Shown in pieces: positions 46,795-58,975 of a stretch of 64,000 nucleotides of DNA (positions within the stretch are counted from its first letter, which is position 1; each line of letters begins with the position of its first letter). The translations under genes and the position numbers were made by a program. Origin of the DNA: Escarpia spicata (lineage: Eukaryota > Annelida > Polychaeta > Sabellida > Siboglinidae); NCBI GenBank assembly GCA_963995525.1, contig OZ023213.1:41152276-41216275 (forward strand), read 5' to 3'. The notes below the pieces were generated by a model. It ran no database searches. It worked only from the letters and a program-made list of their open reading frames with translations, and was not told where the DNA came from.

Positions 46795-48857
46795 ATGGAT
46801 CTTGCTCAATTGATTGAGTTAGGCGAGAAGTTAGGGTTAACAGGTCCCGAACTTCAGGCATTTGTTCGCGATGAACAAGGAACCGCCAGGGCTGAGCGAC
46901 AGGCCGCTGGCGAGGCGGAGAAAGAGAGGCTCTAGGCCGAGCTCCGAGAAAAGTAGGCAGCAAGGCAGGCCGATATGGAGATACGCGCGAGTGAAATGGA
47001 GCATGAAGAAAAGATGGCCAGGCTCCACAACGAGGCTACGACCGTAGAGAACCGAGATTCGGTGAGTAATGCTTCAGCCATTACTAAGGGAATCCGTAGT
47101 CCTCCGTTACCCTGTTTTAACGAAGACAAGGATTCGATTGATGTATATCTCCAGCGATTTGAAAGATATGCTGAAAACCAGGGTTGGGAGCGTGAGAATT
47201 ACGCTAATTACGCTATATTTCTGAGCGCATTATTAACCAGTCATGCACTGGAAGTTTATTCCCGTTCCCCAATTTCCGTGGCCAACGATTATGACCAGTA
47301 AAGCAAGCATTGCTAGGATGGTACCGACTGACTGTAGGCGATTTTCGTAAGAAGTTTTACACCTGTTCTCTAAATTCGACCGAAACAGTGTCGCAGTATT
47401 TTGCTCGTATGGAGCATTATTTGACTCAGTGGATTTCTTTGTCAAACATTAATGAGTCTTTCGAGGGTCTTAAGGAACTCATTCTGAGAAAGCAATTCTT
47501 GTTTATGTGCCCTAGGGAACTGTCCGTGTTTCTGAGAGAACACAAACCGATGGGGAAAGAGAATTTGTTTAGAGTTGGTGAGAACATTTACAGATGCCCA
47601 TTCATCATATGGTAAACGGGAAAATCGTAGAGACCGAGTCCGACCCACTCTCGTCCCTTCACCCGTCCCGAAAAGTAGATCAGGGGAGGGGATATACTCT
47701 ATTTCTAGCCCTACCCTGCGGCCCGTTCCTCCGCCGCGTACATGTTTCCTTTGTAATCGGACAGGTCACATCGCGAGACAGTGTACAGTGGGAGTGCAGA
47801 ATAGGAATCCTCCACCGCAAAGGATGAAACCAGTGGTTGGGAATTGTGCAGTTGTGCTAAACCAAAATTCCCCTAGTCACCAATGTCCTGTGGGTGGGAC
47901 TGATGTCACGTTGCAATGTGGATGTAAGATCCCCGTAATTGCTAGTGCTTGTGCACAACATGACTACAGTTGTAACTTACCGGTTGTAGAGGGGTATGTG
48001 GGGAGATCCCCAGTGAAAGTACTACGCGACAGCGGGTGTAACGGAGTCGGTGTACGACGTAGCCTAGTTCCGGAAGATCAGTTAACTGGGAAAACCAGTC
48101 TTTATGCTGATGGACCGATCCGTCATTGAATTCCCGACTGCCCGGTGCTATGTGAGAGGAGTTCTCACATAGTTCTCACATAGCTTCAATTTCACAGGAG
48201 AAATTGAAGCCCTATGTCTAAACAACCCCGTTTATGATTTAGTAATTGGCAATGTTGATGAACTAAATTTGCCCTGTTCCGATAACAGTGAAGGTTCTCC
48301 TTTTCGAGTAACCAAGTCAGATAGTGTCCCCGTTACAGTTGAGGCCCCTTTGAATGACACCCCAATCACTGGTTGTGCTGTAGAAACCCGTGCTCAACGG
48401 GAGCGCCTTTCCAACCCACAAAACCTTTGATAGTGCCTCAAGTTGTTGGTGCGATGATTTCTTCAGAGTGCAAAAGGGGGATGAGACCTTGAAGAAATGC
48501 TTTGATTCGGCTGAAGAGACTAAAGGGAAACCTAAGGGAAAACAAACAAGTCAATTCGTGATCAAAAGGGGGCTGCTTTATTGTCTGTATCATTCGCGCG
48601 AAACCGTTCATCCGACTTCTCGATCGTTTGCGACAGGGCAAGACCTCTCGATCGAATTCGTAGCGGCCGGCGGTAAGCGTCTACTGCCCGGCTTCGTCTT
48701 CCAGTTGTACGAAGGCAATCGTCAAGTGCCCGGCATCATCACTCGTGCGGCCGAGATACACCGTTCTAATTGTGTTCTGAGCTCGGCGTCTCGACTTCAA
48801 CGAATGTTCGTATATATTCGAGATGGGACTAGCCCAGTGTCAATGTGTATTTTCTGA
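46795..48857 (+). pseudogene. Unit K gag-protease remnant with foldback
   Basis: Stops at 46933-46935 and 46954-46956, the 9-bp duplication near 47197-47214, N-R-T-G-H in the knuckle, the 13-bp deletion at 48453/48454 and the scar at 48148-48210, all as in I. Private change: GVGVRR in place of GVVVRR just after the protease site. Confidence 0.86.
48148..48210. repeat. Foldback scar in unit K
   Basis: Arms 48183-48193 and 48200-48210, loop ACAGGA, identical to I. Confidence 0.9.
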
Positions 48858-48989
48858 TTGAATGTATCTATTATTTGCTGTATTATGATTGGTAGTTATC
48901 TGTGTTTTGAAGTGAGGTATTTTTACCCTTGAAGTATTCACATATATATGTATATATGTGTGTGTGTGTTGTAACAGATTTCTGTAATG

Positions 48990-49365
48990 AGAGTCCTCGA
49001 TGACTAGCTTATACTGTGTATTTATATTATGGAAGTTATTCTTAAATAACACTTGGCGCCTAGTGTATGATCGTGTAGCGGTATAATCCACCTTAGAAAG
49101 GAAGTGGAATTTGATAATCGAAAGACTCAGTGTTATTGTTTATGTTCTATTAAGATTTGGTTACGGGATTTCTTTATTCTGTTTATTTTGTTAATCGAGA
49201 TATTTACCAAAAGAAAGATAACTTGTAATAAAGTTTATTAAATTTTCCTCGTTCTTTGTCGCTTGTTCACGAAAACCGTTCTTTCTCATATGCGTTGACC
49301 TTGATATATAAGAACCCTACTAGACTGAGCCATCTAGTGTACGGAGACCTCGCTAATCCGTGACA
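48990..49365 (+). repeat. LTR between units K and L
   Basis: Full 376 bp. The start reads AGAGTCCTCGATG, a private change from CCGCG. Confidence 0.82.
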
Positions 49366-50004
49366 TAATTGGGGGCTCGTACGCGGGATTCCGGCGAGGG
49401 GGAAATTAAAATAACACCTTCGGTCAACGCTATGAATTGCGGGTAACAGGTGACGGCAACATAGAACATGCCTGAGAACTTAGCTGCACTCTGGTTCCGT
49501 GGAATGTCAGCGTTGTTCCGTGGCTAGAGACGAAACCTACATCTATTCCAGTAGCTGTAGTGTAGGGTAATTCACATGCCCCTTGTCGGTTCTGCCCGGA
49601 CTTAATTCTGAGACCCATATGTCTCGTTATATTTATAGTGTGTCATTCACGTTTTGAGGCATCAGACTTGTTTATTGCAGCAGTAAAGGACCATGAATTA
49701 ATCGTATAATTATTGTAAGTAGGAGCTTTGTTATTTTTCAGCTGTACGAGGAAGTTGAATTACTTGTTGCATTTGCCGAGTTGACAGTGGACAGATTAGT
49801 CCCACAGAATGTCCGTTTGTTGATAGTTGACACGGCGTGGTTGAAATCGAATAGTGGTTTCATTATTCCAGTCTTATGAGAAGATTGGGTGGAGTGTTGT
49901 AGCGTAGCTAACACTTTTGTGGTTTACAGGTGGTTGACCTTTTGTATTACTTAAACGTGATATCCGTTTAGTGATTATTTCGTGTGTTGCACTAGTTTGC
50001 AAAC

Positions 50005-52070
50005 ATGGATCTTGCTCAATTGATTGAGTTAGGCGAGAAGTTAGGGTTAACAGGTCCCGAACTTCAGGCATTTGTTCGCGATGAACAAGGAACCGCCCGG
50101 GCTGAGCGACAGGCCGCTCGCGAGGCGGAGAAAGAGAGGCTCTAGGCCGAGCTCCGAGAAAAGGAGGCGGCAAGGCAGGCGGATATGGAGATACGCGCGC
50201 GTGAAATGGAGCATGAAGAAAAGATGGCCAGGCTCCATAACGAGGCTACGACCGTAGAGAACCGAGATTCGGTGAGTAATGCTTCAGCCATTACTAAGGG
50301 AATCCGTAGTCCTCCGTTACCCTGTTTTAACGAAGACAAGGATTCGATTGGTGTATATCTCCAGCGATTTGAAAGATATGCTGAAAACAGGGTTGGGAGC
50401 GTGAGAATTACGCTATATTTCTGAGCGCATTGTTAACCAGTCATGCACTGGAAGTTTATTCCCATTCCCCAATTTCCGTGGCCTACGATTATGACCAGTA
50501 AAGCAAGCATTGCTAGGATGGTACCGACTGACTGTAGGCGATTTTCGTAAGAAGTTTTACACCTGTTCTCTAAATTCGACCGAAACAGTGTCGCAGTATT
50601 TTGCTCGTATGGAGCATTATTTGACTCAGTGGATTTCTGTGTCAAACATTAATGAGTCTTTCGAGGGTCTTAAGGAACTCATTCTGAGAAAGCAATTCTT
50701 GTTTATGTGCCCTAGGAAACTGTCCGTGTTTCTGAGAGAACACAAACCGATGGGGAAAGAGAATTTGTTTAGAGTTGGTGAGAACATTTACAGATGCCCA
50801 TTCATCATATGGTAAACGGGAAAATCGTAGAGACCGAGTCCGACCCACTCTCGTCCCTTCACCCGTCCCGAAAAGTAGATCAGGGGAGGGGATATACTCT
50901 ATTTCTAGCCCTACCCTGCGGCCCGTTCCTCCGCCGCGTACATGTTTCCTTTGTAATCGGCCAGGTCACATCGCGAGACAGTGTACAGTGGGAGTGCAGA
51001 ATAGGAATCCTCCACCGCAAAGGATGAAACCAGTGGTTGGGAATTGTGCAGTTGTGCTAAACCAGAATTCCCCTAGTCACCAATGTCCTGTGGGTGGGAC
51101 TGATGTCACGTTGCAATGTGGATGTAAGATCCCCGTAATTGCTAGTGCTTGTGCACAACATGACTACAGTTGTAACTTACCGGTTGTAGAGGGGTATGTG
51201 GGGAGATCCCCAGTGAAAGTACTACGCGACAGCGGGTGTAACGGAGTCGTTGTACGACGTAGCCTAGTTCCGGAAGATCAGTTAACTGGGAAAACCAGTC
51301 TTTATGCTGATGGACCGATCCGTCATTGAAGTCCCGACTGCCCGGTGCTATGTGAGAGGAGTTCTCACATAGTTCTCACATAGCTTCAATTTCACAGGAG
51401 AAATTGAAGCCCTATGTCTAAACAACCCCGTTTATGATTTAGTAATTGGCAATGTTGATGAACTAAATTTGCCCTGTTCCGATAACAGTGAAGGTTCTCC
51501 TTTTCGAGTAACCAAGTCAGATAGTGTCCCCGTTACAGTTGAGGCCCCTTTGAATGACACCCCAATCACTGGTTGTGCTGTAGAAACCCGTGCTCAACGG
51601 GAGCGCCTTTCCAACCCACAAAACCTTTGATAGTGCCTCAAGTTGTTGGTGCGAGTATATCCGCCGATGATTTCTTCAGAGTGCAAAAGGGGGATGAGAC
51701 CTTGAAGAAATGCTTTGATTCGGCTGAAGAGACTAAAGGGAAACCTAAGGGAAAACAAACAAGTCAATTCGTGATCAAAAGGGGGCTGCTTTATTGTCTG
51801 TATCATTCGCGCGAAACCGTTCATCCGACTTCTCGATCGTTTGCGACAGGGCAAGACCTCTCGATCGAATTCGTAGCGGCCGGCGGTAAGCGTCTACTGC
51901 CCGGCTTCGTCTTCCAGTTGTACGAAGGCAATCGTCAAGTGCCCGGCATCATCACTCGTGCGGCCGAGATACACCGTTCTAATTGTGTTCTGAGCTCGGC
52001 GTCTCGACTTCAACGAATGTTCGTATATATTCGAGATGGGACTAGCCCAGTGTCAATGTGTATTTTCTGA
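50005..52070 (+). pseudogene. Unit L gag-protease remnant with foldback
   Basis: Amber stop at 50143-50145. Loss of one C near 50386-50392 ends the first frame at 50424, the same lesion as in D and M. Frames 50510-50815 and 50775-51329 (knuckle, DSG). Scar at 51348-51410, tail 51573-52070. Gag markers DSIGVY and CPRKLS are shared only with M. Confidence 0.85.
51348..51410. repeat. Foldback scar in unit L
   Basis: Arms 51383-51393 and 51400-51410, loop ACAGGA, as in I and K. Confidence 0.9.
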
Positions 52071-52200
52071 TTGAATGTATCTATTATTTGCTGTATTATG
52101 ATTGGTAGTTATCTGTGTTTTGAAGTGAGGTATTTTTACCCTTGAAGTATTCACATATATATGTATATATGTGTGTGTGTTGTAACAGATTTCTGTAATG

Positions 52201-52576
52201 AGAGTCCGCGATGACTAGCTTATACTGTGTATTTATATTATGGAAGTTATTCTTAAATAATACTTGGCGCCTAGTGTATGATCGTGTAGCGGTATAATCC
52301 ACCTTAGAAAGGAAGTGGAATTTGATAATCGAAAGACTCAGTGTTATTGTTTATGTTCTATTAAGATTTGGTTACGGGATTTCTTTATTCTGTTTATTTT
52401 GTTAATCGAGATATTTACCAAAAGAAAGATAACTTGTAATAAAGTTTATTAAATTTTCCTCGTTCTTTGTCGCTTGTTCTCGAAAACCGTTCTTTCTCAT
52501 ATGCGTTGACCTTGATATATAAGAACCCTACTAGACTGAGCCATCTAGTGTACGGAGACCTCGCTAATCCGTGACA
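52201..52576 (+). repeat. LTR between units L and M
   Basis: Full 376 bp with AAATAATACTTGG and CTTGTTCTCGAAAACC, both shared only with the next LTR. The primer-binding-like site after it reads TTGGTGGCTCG. Confidence 0.82.
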
Positions 52577-53215
52577 TAATTGGTGGCTCGTACGCGGGAT
52601 TCCGGCGAGGGGGAAATTAAAATAACACCTTCGGTCAACGCTATGAATTGCGGGTAACACGTGACGGCAACATAGAACATGCCTGAGAACTTAGCTGCAC
52701 TCTGGTTCCGTGGAATGTCAGCGTTGTTCCGTGGCTAGAGACGAAACCCACATATATTCCAGTAGCTGTAGTGTAGGGTAATTCACATGCCCCTTGTCGG
52801 TTCTGCCCGGACTTAATTCTGAGACCCATATGTCTCGTTATATTTATAGTGTGTCATTCACGTTTTGAGGCATCAGACTTGTTTATTGCAGCAGTAAAGG
52901 ACCATGAATTAATCGTATAATTATTGTAAGTAGGAGCTTTGTTATTTTTCAGCTGTACGAGGAAGTTGAATTACTTGTTGCATTTGCCGAGTTGACAGTG
53001 GACAGATTAGTCCCACAGAATGTCCGTTTGTTGATAGTTGACACGGCGTGGTTGAAATCGAATAGTGGTTTCATTATTCCAGTCTTATGAGAAGATTGGG
53101 TGGAGTGTTGTAGCGTAGCTAACACTTTTGTGGTTTACAGGTGGTTGACCTTTTGTATTACTTAAACGTGATATCCGTTTAGTGATTATTTCGTGTGTTG
53201 CACTAGTTTGCAAAC

Positions 53216-55281
53216 ATGGATCTTGCTCAATTGATTGAGTTAGGCGAGAAGTTAGGGTTAACAGGTCCCGAACTTCAGGCATTTGTTCGCGATGAACAAG
53301 GAACCGCCCGGGCTGAGCGACAGGCCGCTCGCGAGGCGGAGAAAGAGAGGCTCTAGGCCGAGCTCCGAGAAAAGGAGGCGGCAAGGCAGGCGGATATGGA
53401 GATACGCGCGCGTGAAATGGAGCATGAAGAAAAGATGGCCAGGCTCCATAACGAGGCTACGACCGTAGAGAACCGAGATTCGGTGAGTAATGCTTCAGCC
53501 ATTACTAAGGGAATCCGTAGTCCTCCGTTACCCTGTTTTAACGAAGACAAGGATTCGATTGGTGTATATCTCCAGCGATTTGAAAGATATGCTGAAAACA
53601 GGGTTGGGAGCGTGAGAATTACGCTATATTTCTGAGCGCATTGTTAACCAGTCATGCACTGGAAGTTTATTCCCATTCCCCAATTTCCGTGGCCTACGAT
53701 TATGACCAGTAAAGCAAGCATTGCTAGGATGGTACCGACTGACTGTAGGCGATTTTCGTAAGAAGTTTTACACCTGTTCTCTAAATTCGACCGAAACAGT
53801 GTCGCAGTATTTTGCTCGTATGGAGCATTATTTGACTCAGTGGATTTCTGTGTCAAACATTAATGAGTCTTTCGAGGGTCTTAAGGAACTCATTCTGAGA
53901 AAGCAATTCTTGTTTATGTGCCCTAGGAAACTGTCCGTGTTTCTGAGAGAACACAAACCGATGGGGAAAGAGAATTTGTTTAGAGTTGGTGAGAACATTT
54001 ACAGATGCCCATTCATCATATGGTAAACGGGAAAATCGTAGAGACCGAGTCCGACCCACTCTCGTCCCTTCACCCGTCCCGAAAAGTAGATCAGGGGAGG
54101 GGATATACTCTATTTCTAGCCCTACCCTGCGGCCCGTTCCTCCGCCGCGTACATGTTTCCTTTGTAATCGGCCAGGTCACATCGCGAGACAGTGTACAGT
54201 GGGAGTGCAGAATAGGAATCCTCCACCGCAAAGGATGAAACCAGTGGTTGGGAATTGTGCAGTTGTGCTAAACCAGAATTCCCCTAGTCACCAATGTCCT
54301 GTGGGTGGGACTGATGTCACGTTGCAATGTGGATGTAAGATCCCCGTAATTGCTAGTGCTTGTGCACAACATGACTACAGTTGTAACTTACCGGTTGTAG
54401 AGGGGTATGTGGGGAGATCCCCAGTGAAAGTACTACGCGACAGCGGGTGTAACGGAGTCGTTGTACGACGTAGCCTAGTTCCGGAAGATCAGTTAACTGG
54501 GAAAACCAGTCTTTATGCTGATGGACCGATCCGTCATTGAAGTCCCGACTGCCCGGTGCTATGTGAGAGGAGTTCTCACATAGTTCTCACATAGCTTCAA
54601 TTTCACAGGAGAAATTGAAGCCCTATGTCTAAACAACCCCGTTTATGATTTAGTAATTGGCAATGTTGATGAACTAAATTTGCCCTGTTCCGATAACAGT
54701 GAAGGTTCTCCTTTTCGAGTAACCAAGTCAGATAGTGTCCCCGTTACAGTTGAGGCCCCTTTGAATGACACCCCAATCACTGGTTGTGCTGTAGAAACCC
54801 GTGCTCAACGGGAGCGCCTTTCCAACCCACAAAACCTTTGATAGTGCCTCAAGTTGTTGGTGCGAGTATATCCGCCGATGATTTCTTCAGAGTGCAAAAG
54901 GGGGATGAGACCTTGAAGAAATGCTTTGATTCGGCTGAAGAGACTAAAGGGAAACCTAAGGGAAAACAAACAAGTCAATTCGTGATCAAAAGGGGGCTGC
55001 TTTATTGTCTGTATCATTCGCGCGAAACCGTTCATCCGACTTCTCGATCGTTTGCGACAGGGCAAGACCTCTCGATCGAATTCGTAGCGGCCGGCGGTAA
55101 GCGTCTACTGCCCGGCTTCGTCTTCCAGTTGTACGAAGGCAATCGTCAAGTGCCCGGCATCATCACTCGTGCGGCCGAGATACACCGTTCTAATTGTGTT
55201 CTGAGCTCGGCGTCTCGACTTCAACGAATGTTCGTATATATTCGAGATGGGACTAGCCCAGTGTCAATGTGTATTTTCTGA
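53216..55281 (+). pseudogene. Unit M gag-protease remnant with foldback
   Basis: Amber stop at 53354-53356, one C lost near 53597-53603, knuckle and DSG frame 53986-54540, scar 54559-54621, tail 54784-55281. The translated pieces match L, so the duplication is recent. Confidence 0.86.
54559..54621. repeat. Foldback scar in unit M (last in the series)
   Basis: Arms 54594-54604 and 54611-54621, loop ACAGGA. Units N and O to the right lack the scar. Confidence 0.9.
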
Positions 55282-55411
55282 TTGAATGTATCTATTATTT
55301 GCTGTATTATGATTGGTAGTTATCTGTGTTTTGAAGTGAGGTATTTTTACCCTTGAAGTATTCACATATATATGTATATATGTGTGTGTGTTGTAACAGA
55401 TTTCTGTAATG

Positions 55412-55787
55412 AGAGTCCGCGATGACTAGCTTATACTGTGTATTTATATTATGGAAGTTATTCTTAAATAATACTTGGCGCCTAGTGTATGATCGTGTAG
55501 CGGTATAATCCACCTTAGAAAGGAAGTGGAATTTGATAATCGAAAGACTCAGTGTTATTGTTTATGTTCTATTAAGATTTGGTTACGGGATTTCTTTATT
55601 CTGTTTATTTTGTTAATCGAGATATTTACCAAAAGAAAGATAACTTGTAATAAAGTTTATTAAATTTTCCTCGTTCTTTGTCGCTTGTTCTCGAAAACCG
55701 TTCTTTCTCATATGCGTTGACCTTGATATATAAGAACCCTACTAGACTGAGCCATCTAGTGTACGGAGACCTCGCTAATCCGTGACA
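55412..55787 (+). repeat. LTR between units M and N
   Basis: Full 376 bp, twin of 52201-52576. It is followed by the GGTGGCTCG primer-binding variant. Confidence 0.83.
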
Positions 55788-58600
55788 TAATTGGTGGCTC
55801 GTACGCGGGATTCCGGCGAGGGGGAAATTAAAATAACACCTTCGGTCAACGCTATGAATTGCGGGTAACACGTGACGGCAACATAGAACATGCCTGAGAA
55901 CTTAGCTGCACTCTGGTTCCGTGGAATGTCAGCGTTGTTCCGTGGCTAGAGACGAAACCCACATATATTCCAGTAGCTGTAGTGTAGGGTAATTCACATG
56001 CCCCTTGTCGGTTCTGCCCGGACTTAATTCTGAGTCCCATATGTTTCGTTATATTTATAGTGTGTCATTCACGTTTTGAGGCATCAGACTTGTTTATTGC
56101 AGCAGTAAAGGACCATGAATTAATCGTATAATTATTGTAAGTAGGAGCTTTGTTATTTTTCGAGGAAGTTGAATTACTTGTTGCATTTGCCGAGTTGACA
56201 GTGGACAGATTAGTCCCAAAGAATGTCCGTGTGTTGATAGTTGACACGGCGTGGTTGAAATCGAATAGTGGTTTCATTATTCCAGTCTTATGAGAAGATT
56301 TGGTGGAGTGTTGTAGCGTAGCTAACACTTTTGTGGTTTACAGGTGGTTGACCTTTTGTATTACTTAAACGTGATATCCGTTTAGTGATTATTTCGTGTG
56401 TTGCACTAGTTTGCAAACATGGATCTTGCTCAATTGATTGAGTTAGGCGAGAAGTTAGGGTTAACAGGTCCCGAACTTCAGGCATTTGTTCGCGATGAAC
56501 AAGGAACCGCCCGGGCTGAGCGACAGGCTGCTCGCGAGGCGGAGAAAGAGAGGCTCTAGGCCGAGCTCCGAGAAAAGGAGGCGGCAAGGCAGGCCGATAT
56601 GGAGATATGCGCGCGTGAAATGGAGCATGAAGAAAAGATAGCCAGGCTCCACAACGAGGCTACGACCGTAGAGAACCGAGATTCGGTGAGTAATGCTTCA
56701 GCCATTACTAAGGGAATCCGTAGTCCTCCGTAACCCTGTTTTGACGAAGACAAGGATTCGATTGATGTATATCTCCAGCGATTTGAAAGATATGCTAAAA
56801 ACCAGGGTTGGGAGCGTGAGAATTACGCTATATTTCTGAGCGCATTGTTAACCAGTCATGCACTGGAAGTTTATTCCCGTTCCCCAATTTCCGTGGCCAA
56901 CGATTATGACCAGTAAAGCAAGCATTGCTAGGATGGTACCGACTGACTGTAGGCGATTTTCGTAAGAAAATTTTAACCCTGTTCTCTAAATTCGACCGAA
57001 ACAGTGTCGCAGTATTTTGCTCGTATGGAGCATTATTTGACTCAGTGGATTTCTTTGTCAAACATTAATGAGTCTTTCGATGGTCTTAAGGAACTCATTC
57101 TGAGAAAGTAATTCTTGTTTATGTGCCCTAGGGAACTGTCCGTGTTTCTGAGAGAACACAAACCGATGGGGAAAGAGAATTTGTTTAGAGTTGGTGAGAA
57201 CATTTACAGATGCCCATTCATCATATTGTAAACGGGAAAATCGTAGAGACCGAGTCCGACCCAATCTCGTCCCTTCACCCGTCCCGAAAAGTAGATCAGG
57301 GGAGGGGAGATACCCTATTTCTAGCACTACCCTGCGGCCCGTTCCTCCGCCGCGTACATGTTTCCTTTGTAATCGGCCAGGTCACATCGCGAGACAGTGT
57401 ACAGTGGGAATGCAGAATAGGAATCCTCCACCGCAAAGGATGAAACCAGTGGTTGGGAATTGTGCAGTTGTGCTAAACCAGAATTCCCCTAGTCACCAAT
57501 GTCCTGTGGGTGGGACTGATATCACGTTGCAATGTGGATGTAAGATCCCCGTAATTGCTAGTGCTTGTGTACAACATGAAAACAGTTGTAACTTACCGGT
57601 TGTAGAGGGGTATGTGGGGAGATCCCCAGTGAAAGTACTACGCGACAGCGGATGTAACGGAGTCGTTGTACGACGTAGCCTAGTTCCGGAAGATCAGTTA
57701 ACTGGGAAAATCAGTCCTTATGCTGATGGACCGATCCGTCATTGAAGTCCCGACTGCCCGGTGCTATGTGAGAACTCCCTTTTTCACAGGAGAAATTGAA
57801 GCCCTATGTCTAAACAACTCCGTTTATGATTTAGTAATTGGCAATGTTGATGAACTAAATTTGCCCTGTTCCGATAACAGTGAAGGTTCTCCTTTTCGAG
57901 TAACCAAGTCAGATAGTGTCCCCGTTACAGTTGAGGCCCCTTTCAATGACACCCCAATCACTGGTTGTGCTGTAGAAACCCGTGCTCAACGGGAGCGCCT
58001 TTCCAACCCACAAAACCTTTGATAGTGCCTCAAGTTGTTGGTGCGAGTATATCCGCCGATGATTTCTTGAGAGTGCAAAAGGGGGATGAGACCTTGAAGA
58101 AATGCTTTGATTCGGCTGAAGAGACTAAAGGGAAACCTAAGGGAAAACAAACAAGTCAATTCGTGATCAAAAGGGGGCTGCTTTATCTTTATTGTCTGTA
58201 TCATTCGCTCGAACCCGTTCATCCGACTTCTCGGTCGTTTGCGACAGGGCAAGACCTCTCGATCGAATTCGTAGCGGCCGGCGGTAAGCGTCTACTGCCC
58301 GGCTTCGTCTTCCAGTTGTTCGAAGGCAATCGTGAAGTGCCCGGCATCATCACTCGTGCGGCCGAGATACACCGTTCTAATTGTGTTCTGAGCTCGGCGT
58401 CTCGACTTCAACGAATGTTCGTATATATTCGAGATGGGACTAGCCCAGTGTCAATGTGTATTTTCTGATTGAATGTATCTATTATTTGCTGTTTTATGAT
58501 TGGTAGTTATCTGTGTTTTGAAGTGAGGTATTTTTACCCTTGAAGTATTCATATATATATATGTATATATGTGTGTGTGTTGTAACATATTACTGTAATG
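55788..58600 (+). mobile_element. Unit N internal region (mosaic)
   Basis: The first part of the leader matches M. An 8-bp deletion near 56161 removes the acceptor-like AG and following bases. The 3' part matches units C and D (CTGTTTTATG, FQLFEGNR, long AT tract). A crossover point is expected inside the leader. Confidence 0.85.
56419..58468 (+). pseudogene. Unit N gag-protease remnant (most decayed)
   Basis: Stops at 56557-56559 (common) and 56731-56733 (private TAA). One base is inserted around 56965-56985 and there is a TAA at 57109-57111 in the second frame. Knuckle and DSG frame 57191-57745, protease C-terminus 57720-58022 intact in frame because there is no foldback. The tail 57965-58468 has a 6-bp insertion (CTTTAT near 58186). 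Confidence 0.85.
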
Positions 58601-58975
58601 AGAGTCCGCGATGACTAGCTTATACTGTGTATTTATATTATGGAAGTTATTCTTAGATAACACTTGGCGCCTAGTGTATGATCGTGTAGCGGTATAATCC
58701 ACCTTAGAAAGGAAGTGGAATTTGATAATCGAAAGACTCAGTGTTATTGTTTATGTTCTATTAAGATTTCGTTACGGGATTTCTTTATTCTGTTTATTTT
58801 GTTAATCGAGATATTTACCAAAAGAAAGATATCTTGTAATAAAGTTTATTAAATTGTCCTCGTTCTTTGTCGCTTGTTCACGATACCGTTCTTTCTCATA
58901 TGCGTTGACCTTCATATATATGAACCCTACTAGACTGAGCCATCTAGTGTACGGAGACCTCGCTAATCCGTGACA
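58601..58975 (+). repeat. LTR after unit N, island side
   Basis: 375 bp; one base is lost in CACGATACCG. Island-side subtype (ACCTTCATATATATGAACC, AAATTGTCC), followed directly by satellite 2. Confidence 0.84.

Larger units (their letters stand above)
46156..48989 (+). mobile_element. Unit K internal region (copy of I)
   Basis: Matches I throughout at an offset of 6413 bp, including the GTAGTTAACAC change in the leader near 46695. Confidence 0.87.
49366..52200 (+). mobile_element. Unit L internal region
   Basis: Near-identical to M over 3211 bp from the gag onward. The leader resembles I, J and K (GGTAACAGGTGACGG), while M has GGTAACACGTGACGG. Confidence 0.86.
52577..55411 (+). mobile_element. 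Unit M internal region
   Basis: Twin of L from gag onward. The leader has ACCCACATATATTCC near 52746, shared with N. Confidence 0.86.
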
